Part shown: positions 14,046-18,056 of the stretch, one piece after another
Layout: every line of letters begins with the position of its first letter
How positions within the stretch are numbered: position 1 is the stretch's first letter
DNA from: an uncultured Amylibacter sp.
GTDB lineage: Bacteria > Pseudomonadota > Alphaproteobacteria > Rhodobacterales > Rhodobacteraceae
Assembly: GCA_937944065.1 (NCBI GenBank)
Contig: CALDZS010000272.1
Location: 1-18,056, forward strand
Reading direction: 5' to 3'
DNA length: 18,056 nucleotides
Translations under genes and position numbers: made by a program
The notes under the pieces: generated by a model
The model's database searches: none
What the model was told of the DNA's origin: nothing
Seen by the model: the letters and a program-made list of their open reading frames with translations, nothing else

Positions 14046-15059
14046 CTAGGCTTGTGCCACGCGGTGTGCGGGGACGAATTGCTGTTGGTTCAGTTGATAT
14101 TCGATATCTTGGGCAATGGCGAGAGTGCGTGCTGCATCTGTCACGTCGATAAGCGGGGCAGTACCGTTCATAACCTCGATGAAATGATCAAGCTGCGCAT
14201 CTAGCGGCGCGCGCGTATTTCGCGGTGTTTGGTGCTGACTTGTCTGTGCGGGTGTGTCCCAATTGGTGCCGTGCCAAATCGTCATAGATGGAAAGCTAAC
14301 GGCACCTTTGGTACCAGTGATCCACATCATATCTTGGTTCGTTGTACCGATATTTGGGTTTTCGCCTGTTCCAGCCTCGAACCCCCAAGGAGAGGCGGCA
14401 TTGTCCGCAAAACTGATTGTGCCAGTTGCTCCATTCTCGAACATCAGCGCGATTGCGCCGCTTTCTATTCTATCGCTGCCGCGCAAAGATGATCCGCGCA
14501 AAGCAGCAGTTTGCGATATCTCGCCAATGACAAAGCGTAGAAGGTCGATGTCGTGGACAAGGTTAATCATTACGGGACTGCCACCAGCCGTGCGCCAGTT
14601 ACCTTGGAAATACTCATCGGGCTTGCGCATGGCCCACATTAATGAAGTGTTTACGACCGTTCCAATGGCTCCTTCGGCGATAATCTGTCTTAGATATTGC
14701 ACGGGGGCGTGATAGCGGCGGTGATGTCCCACAAGGGACGCGGTTTTTGTTTGTGCCAAAGCTTGACCTAACCGCGTGGCATTGGCGGTCGTGTCTGCCA
14801 CGGGTTTTTCCACTAGGATATGCCAACCGCGTTCGGCGGCCTCTATGCCATGGTCGGCATGCAATTGAGTTGGAGTGGCGATGATCGCACCATCAACAGT
14901 ATCGGGCGCGTCAGCGATGCTGGCAAAACGCGCCACATCAGGTGCGATCGACATGTCTGGATCAGCAAGACCTACCAATGTACATGCTGGATGGTCCTGA
15001 ACAGCGCGCAGATGCCTTATTCCGATCAATCCACCACCAACGACAAGTATACGTTTCAC
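14046..15059 (-). CDS. Gfo/Idh/MocA-family oxidoreductase
   Basis: A 337-residue NAD(P)-dependent sugar or sugar-acid dehydrogenase. The N-terminal Rossmann domain has the glycine motif GGGLIGIRH (residues 8-16) and the EKP motif (84-86). The C-terminal domain has VHDIDLLRF (168-176), where H169 and D172 match the catalytic or substrate positions of the family. The start is taken as GTG at 15059 because it overlaps the upstream stop codon in GTGA and gives the usual MKRILVVGGG opening; a GTG seven codons earlier (15080) is also in frame. In this operon it could oxidise a hydroxyl of the imported sugar acid or cyclitol. Family assignment is firm; the substrate is not. Confidence 0.87.
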   Translation of the reverse strand: MKRILVVGGGLIGIRHLRAVQDHPACTLVGLADPDMSIAPDVARFASIADAPDTVDGAIIATPTQLHADHGIEAAERGWHILVEKPVADTTANATRLGQALAQTKTASLVGHHRRYHAPVQYLRQIIAEGAIGTVVNTSLMWAMRKPDEYFQGNWRTAGGSPVMINLVHDIDLLRFVIGEISQTAALRGSSLRGSDRIESGAIALMFENGATGTISFADNAASPWGFEAGTGENPNIGTTNQDMMWITGTKGAVSFPSMTIWHGTNWDTPAQTSQHQTPRNTRAPLDAQLDHFIEVMNGTAPLIDVTDAARTLAIAQDIEYQLNQQQFVPAHRVAQA

Positions 15060-16588
15060 ATGACCGCTCCGATTTGCCACGGAACAAATTCGTGGTCGCC
15101 TAGACCTTGAGCCTCTGACTTGGTCTTCTCGCCAGAGGCTACGCGTAGGAACATGTCGTAAATCTCGCGGCCTTTTTGTTCAATGCTTACCCCTTTGGAC
15201 AAGATTTCACCGGCATCTATGTCCATATCTTCGTTCATGCGCAACGCCATCTCTGTATTTGTCGCGATTTTCACTGTCGGACTTGGTTTTGATCCAAATG
15301 CCGAACCGCGCCCTGTGGTGAAACAAACCAAATTGCAGCCGCCTGCGATTTGTCCAGTCACAGAGGCTGGGTCGTAACCGGGCGTATCCATGAAGGTAAA
15401 ACCGCGGGTGGTGACTGGTTCTGCATACTTATAGACCCCCGTCAGCGGAGACGTACCGCCTTTGGCCGCGGCACCCAGCGATTTCTCGAGGATTGTGGTC
15501 AACCCGCCTTGCTTGTTACCAGGGCTTGGGTTGTTGTCCATCGTGCCATTGTTGCGAGCGGTATAATCCTCCCACCACCTTATAAGGCTGATTAATTTAT
15601 CCCCTGTCGCACGGTCCACCGCGCGGCGGGTAAGCAAGTGTTCTGCGCCATAGATTTCTGGTGTTTCCGCCAGTACGCCCGTGGCGCCTTGTGCTGTTAG
15701 CAGATCGCAAGCAAAGCCAAGGGCTGGGTTTGCTGTAACGCCAGACCAGGCGTCAGACCCACCGCATTGCAAGGCGACCATCAGCTCGGATGCAGGGCAT
15801 TCGGTACGGGTGGCCTGATTTGCAATGGGCAGCATTTTAACGATTTTTTTGATGCCTAATTCGACCGTACGGCGCAGACCTGCGACGTTCTGGATGTTCA
15901 TCGTTTGAAATGTTGGGCTTTGCTTAAGTCCATATGCGTCAAGCAACCAATCGATTTGGTTCATCTCGCAGCCAAGGCCAACCATTAGAACACCTGCGTG
16001 GTTTGGATGTTTGGCATAGCCCCACATGACACGTTGCAACGCCTCGAACCCATCACCTGACCCAGCCATGCCGCACCCTGTGCCATGCACAAACGCGGCT
16101 ACGCCATCAACGTTAGGATAGGCGGCTAGCCTATCTGGTGTGAAGTGGTCAGCAATCATGCGGGCCGCTGTGGCCGAGCAGTTCACGGATGTTACTATCG
16201 CGATATAGTTGCGTGTGCCAACGCGACCGTTGTCGCGACGGTATCCCATAAAAATGTCTTGGGTAGTGGCAGGGGCAACAGGGCGTAAGTCGGTGGAGAA
16301 TTCATACTCTGTCTCGGTGTTGCGAAACGCAATGTTATGCGTGTGAACGTGGTCACCAGCTGCGATGTCCGTGGCGGCGTACCCGACAAGTTGGGCGTAT
16401 TTGCGAACAGGACTGCCTTTGGCAATCGCCATCGTCGCAACTTTGTGGCCAGAAGGAATTACGCTGGTCACGCGTACAGCCTCGACAGGTGTGCCCATCT
16501 CTAGCACGCGCGTTGCTGTTATCACATTGTCGGCACGGTCCAAACGAACGAAATCCATTTTTAAATTCTTTGGTTTGAGGGCACTCAT
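15056..16588 (-). CDS. UxaA/GarD-family dehydratase (altronate/galactarate dehydratase-like)
   Basis: About 510 residues, full length for altronate or galactarate dehydratase. The N-terminal SAF domain (about residues 10-95) includes VIPSGHKVATMAIAKGSPV and GDHVHTHN. The large C-terminal domain has GTGCGMAG, VGLGCEMNQ, ECPASELMVALQCGGSD, ENPSPGNK-like NNPSPGNKQGG and FTTGRGSAFG. Family enzymes are iron-dependent and remove water from sugar acids to give 2-keto-3-deoxy acids. The CPASEL segment recalls galactarate dehydratase, whereas no single substrate is clear. The ATG at 16588 overlaps the stop of the dioxygenase gene in ATGA and is preferred; a TTG at 16594 and an ATG at 16558 are alternatives. 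SuyAB sulfolactate sulfo-lyase belongs to the same superfamily but is normally split in two. Confidence 0.86.
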   Translation of the reverse strand: MSALKPKNLKMDFVRLDRADNVITATRVLEMGTPVEAVRVTSVIPSGHKVATMAIAKGSPVRKYAQLVGYAATDIAAGDHVHTHNIAFRNTETEYEFSTDLRPVAPATTQDIFMGYRRDNGRVGTRNYIAIVTSVNCSATAARMIADHFTPDRLAAYPNVDGVAAFVHGTGCGMAGSGDGFEALQRVMWGYAKHPNHAGVLMVGLGCEMNQIDWLLDAYGLKQSPTFQTMNIQNVAGLRRTVELGIKKIVKMLPIANQATRTECPASELMVALQCGGSDAWSGVTANPALGFACDLLTAQGATGVLAETPEIYGAEHLLTRRAVDRATGDKLISLIRWWEDYTARNNGTMDNNPSPGNKQGGLTTILEKSLGAAAKGGTSPLTGVYKYAEPVTTRGFTFMDTPGYDPASVTGQIAGGCNLVCFTTGRGSAFGSKPSPTVKIATNTEMALRMNEDMDIDAGEILSKGVSIEQKGREIYDMFLRVASGEKTKSEAQGLGDHEFVPWQIGAVM

Positions 16589-17535
16589 GCGCAATACGGC
16601 GCATCAGAAGACCAGCGGTGAATGTCTGTGTGTGGAGATTGGGCAAGTTTTGTACGGGTGTCTTTCCACAGCGTTTTCCAAACCCGCCAATCGTTAAGCT
16701 CCGTTTCTGGGTTTGCGCGGGACCGAGCGATGAACTCTGGAAAATGGGCGCGGCCAGTAGGCTGTCCCGTTTTATTGTAGCGAATGTCAAACGACCAACG
16801 GAACCCGTCAGTATGATTGGTCAGCGAAGCATGTGGCGTGAGCGGGTGAAACAGTACGACACCGCCAGCTTTGACAGGGAGTGGGATCGCGCCATCGCTG
16901 TCTAGGTAACCATCCGCAATACCAGTCTGTTTGCGCGGACAATGGGGCAAAATGGTCTGATCCGCCGCTTTGGGCTGAACTTGCAGGCACCCATTTTCGA
17001 TGGTTGCATCGGTCACAGCAATCCAACATGTTACCATATCAGTCTGATCTGCATCCTCCAGCGCAACTGCCCGATCTTGATGCCAATCTGTTGCCGTAAT
17101 ATGCGCGCGAATCTCATTTTCATCCAAGGCTGTACTGGGCGGTTTCAATCTGATGTGTTGTATAGGGTTGCTGGTCAGTTCTGGCCCGATCAATTGTTCA
17201 ACCACATCTAGTAAGGGCGCGGCACGCAGTAAATCGAAAACAGCTGGACCAAAGTGAAACGGCGTACCCATTTGGATTTGATCGCCGGGTAGAGAGATGT
17301 CCATGGGTTGGAAATAATCACAACCAGCTTCATAAGCGCTTAGTAACTTGCCCCAAAAATCTAGTTGATCAGCAGGTTTTTTCACCAAACCTTGTCGAAA
17401 CCAACCGTCATAGAGCGTATCAAGCAAGGCCGCATATTCGGCACGCACCCGTTCGAGAACAGACTCAGGGATCACGTTTGGCAAGACGAGGAAGCCTTGC
17501 ATGTTGAATTGGTCGATCTGCTCGCGCGTTAACAT
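16585..17535 (-). CDS. Fe(II)/2-oxoglutarate-dependent dioxygenase of the phytanoyl-CoA dioxygenase (PhyH) family
   Basis: A 316-residue single-domain oxygenase. The iron triad is readable: H152 and D154 in WHQDRA, and H235 in LTPHASLTNH. R246 in DGFRWSFDIRY is placed to bind 2-oxoglutarate. Such enzymes hydroxylate, or oxidatively remove a methyl or other group from, a small molecule, using oxygen and 2-oxoglutarate in the cytoplasm. The gene lies seven bases after the TRAP permease and overlaps the UxaA-family gene by four bases, so it should act early on the imported compound. It is not ectoine hydroxylase by context, as no ect genes are present. The substrate is unknown. The ribosome binding site is weak (AGGCAAGAA), suggesting coupling to the upstream gene. 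Confidence 0.86.
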   Translation of the reverse strand: MLTREQIDQFNMQGFLVLPNVIPESVLERVRAEYAALLDTLYDGWFRQGLVKKPADQLDFWGKLLSAYEAGCDYFQPMDISLPGDQIQMGTPFHFGPAVFDLLRAAPLLDVVEQLIGPELTSNPIQHIRLKPPSTALDENEIRAHITATDWHQDRAVALEDADQTDMVTCWIAVTDATIENGCLQVQPKAADQTILPHCPRKQTGIADGYLDSDGAIPLPVKAGGVVLFHPLTPHASLTNHTDGFRWSFDIRYNKTGQPTGRAHFPEFIARSRANPETELNDWRVWKTLWKDTRTKLAQSPHTDIHRWSSDAPYCA

Positions 17536-17542
17536 TTCTTGC

Positions 17543-18056
17543 CTATAATAGAATTGCGATAATGTTTGGCCAGATTAACAAAACCGAGAGGGCCAATAGT
17601 TGAATGCCAATGAAAGGAAGGAACCCTTTAAATATGTCTGTCAGGCTAATATGCGCTGGCGCCACGGACTTCAGATAGAAAGCGGCAGGGCCAAACGGCG
17701 GCGATAGAAAACTGACTTGCATGTTCAAGCAGAACACCACCCCAAACCAGATTGCGACATGTGACGGCTCTAGTTGGCCAATGAAACCGATCTCCTCAAT
17801 CGGAAGACGTAATACGATGGGTAGGAAGACCGGGATTATCAACAATACAATGCCCACCCAATCCATGAACGCACCCATAAACAGCAGGATCAGCATCATG
17901 GTTAGAATAACGGCCATAGTTGGTAGATCTTTGCCAACAATCAGGTCCGCGACATATTGTGGTCCGCCCGCAATGGTGTATGCACCAGCAAGAGACGCAG
18001 CACCGATGGTGACCCAGATGATCGGGCCCGTAGAACGCAGGGTGCGCATCAAACTG
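17543..18056 (-). CDS. TRAP transporter large permease (DctM-like), C-terminal part
   Basis: The last ~170 residues of a DctM-type permease, cut by the right edge; the frame stays open beyond 18050, so the short internal starts are not the true start. About four to five hydrophobic helices are visible, with FMGAFMDWVGIVLLIIPVFLP and the family segment NMQVSFLSPPFGPAAFYLK. DctM works with DctQ and a periplasmic DctP to take up organic acids using the sodium gradient. It is the first visible gene of the minus-strand operon, and the dioxygenase gene begins seven bases later. DctP, DctQ and any regulator should lie to the right of the window. The substrate is probably an acid matching the downstream UxaA-family enzyme. 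Confidence 0.88.
   Translation of the reverse strand, partial: SLMRTLRSTGPIIWVTIGAASLAGAYTIAGGPQYVADLIVGKDLPTMAVILTMMLILLFMGAFMDWVGIVLLIIPVFLPIVLRLPIEEIGFIGQLEPSHVAIWFGVVFCLNMQVSFLSPPFGPAAFYLKSVAPAHISLTDIFKGFLPFIGIQLLALSVLLIWPNIIAILL

Noticed and set aside
1..18056. CRISPR arrays, tRNA or rRNA genes, insertion sequences, phage genes
   Set aside because: None seen: no regularly spaced repeats, no cloverleaf candidates that hold up, no transposase or integrase motifs in any likely gene.

Overview
The window looks like chromosomal DNA of a marine Alphaproteobacterium of the Roseobacter group (Rhodobacteraceae), probably one with moderate rather than high GC. This is inferred from protein families and gene order: an N-methylglutamate synthase gene, an amt gene, a dmmDABC-type dimethylamine monooxygenase operon and a tmoXVW-type trimethylamine N-oxide (TMAO) transporter lie together, as known from marine roseobacters. 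No 16S or other phylogenetic marker is present, so the genus is left open.

Region 1 (1-2656, minus strand): the first codons of mgsB, the whole of mgsA, a minus-strand terminator, a 71-residue membrane protein gene, and amt. Region 2 (2657-2897): a divergent control region between amt and dmmD, with a good amt promoter, a palindrome on its -35 box and a 20-bp-spaced direct repeat. Region 3 (2898-6740, plus strand): dmmD, dmmA, dmmB, dmmC, tightly packed except for a strong hairpin between dmmD and dmmA. Region 4 (6747-7631): a minus-strand XRE-cupin regulator and the divergent regulator/tmoX control region. Region 5 (7632-11954, plus strand): tmoX, an intercistronic terminator, tmoV and tmoW. 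Region 6 (11955-12233): a gene-free 279-bp convergent gap with inverted repeats and a possible small structured RNA. Region 7 (12234-18056, minus strand): a tightly coupled, unrelated operon. In transcription order it holds a TRAP large permease (cut by the window end), a Fe(II)/2-oxoglutarate PhyH-family dioxygenase, a UxaA/GarD-family dehydratase, a Gfo/Idh/MocA oxidoreductase, a beta-hydroxyacid dehydrogenase and an EamA transporter.

Regions 1-5 form one logic. TmoXVW imports TMAO (or a related quaternary amine). After demethylation by enzymes not in this window (Tdm, and Tmm for trimethylamine), dimethylamine is oxidised by DmmABC, with DmmD probably passing the formaldehyde to tetrahydrofolate. 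The resulting methylamine enters the N-methylglutamate pathway through MgsABC. Amt would handle the ammonium (or methylammonium) pool. The XRE-cupin protein between the dmm and tmo blocks is the obvious candidate regulator.

Region 7 looks like a catabolic operon for a TRAP-imported polyhydroxy acid or modified sugar acid. Its combination of a 2-oxoglutarate dioxygenase with a UxaA-type dehydratase and two dehydrogenases is not one I can assign to a known pathway. It is the best candidate here for an undescribed system.
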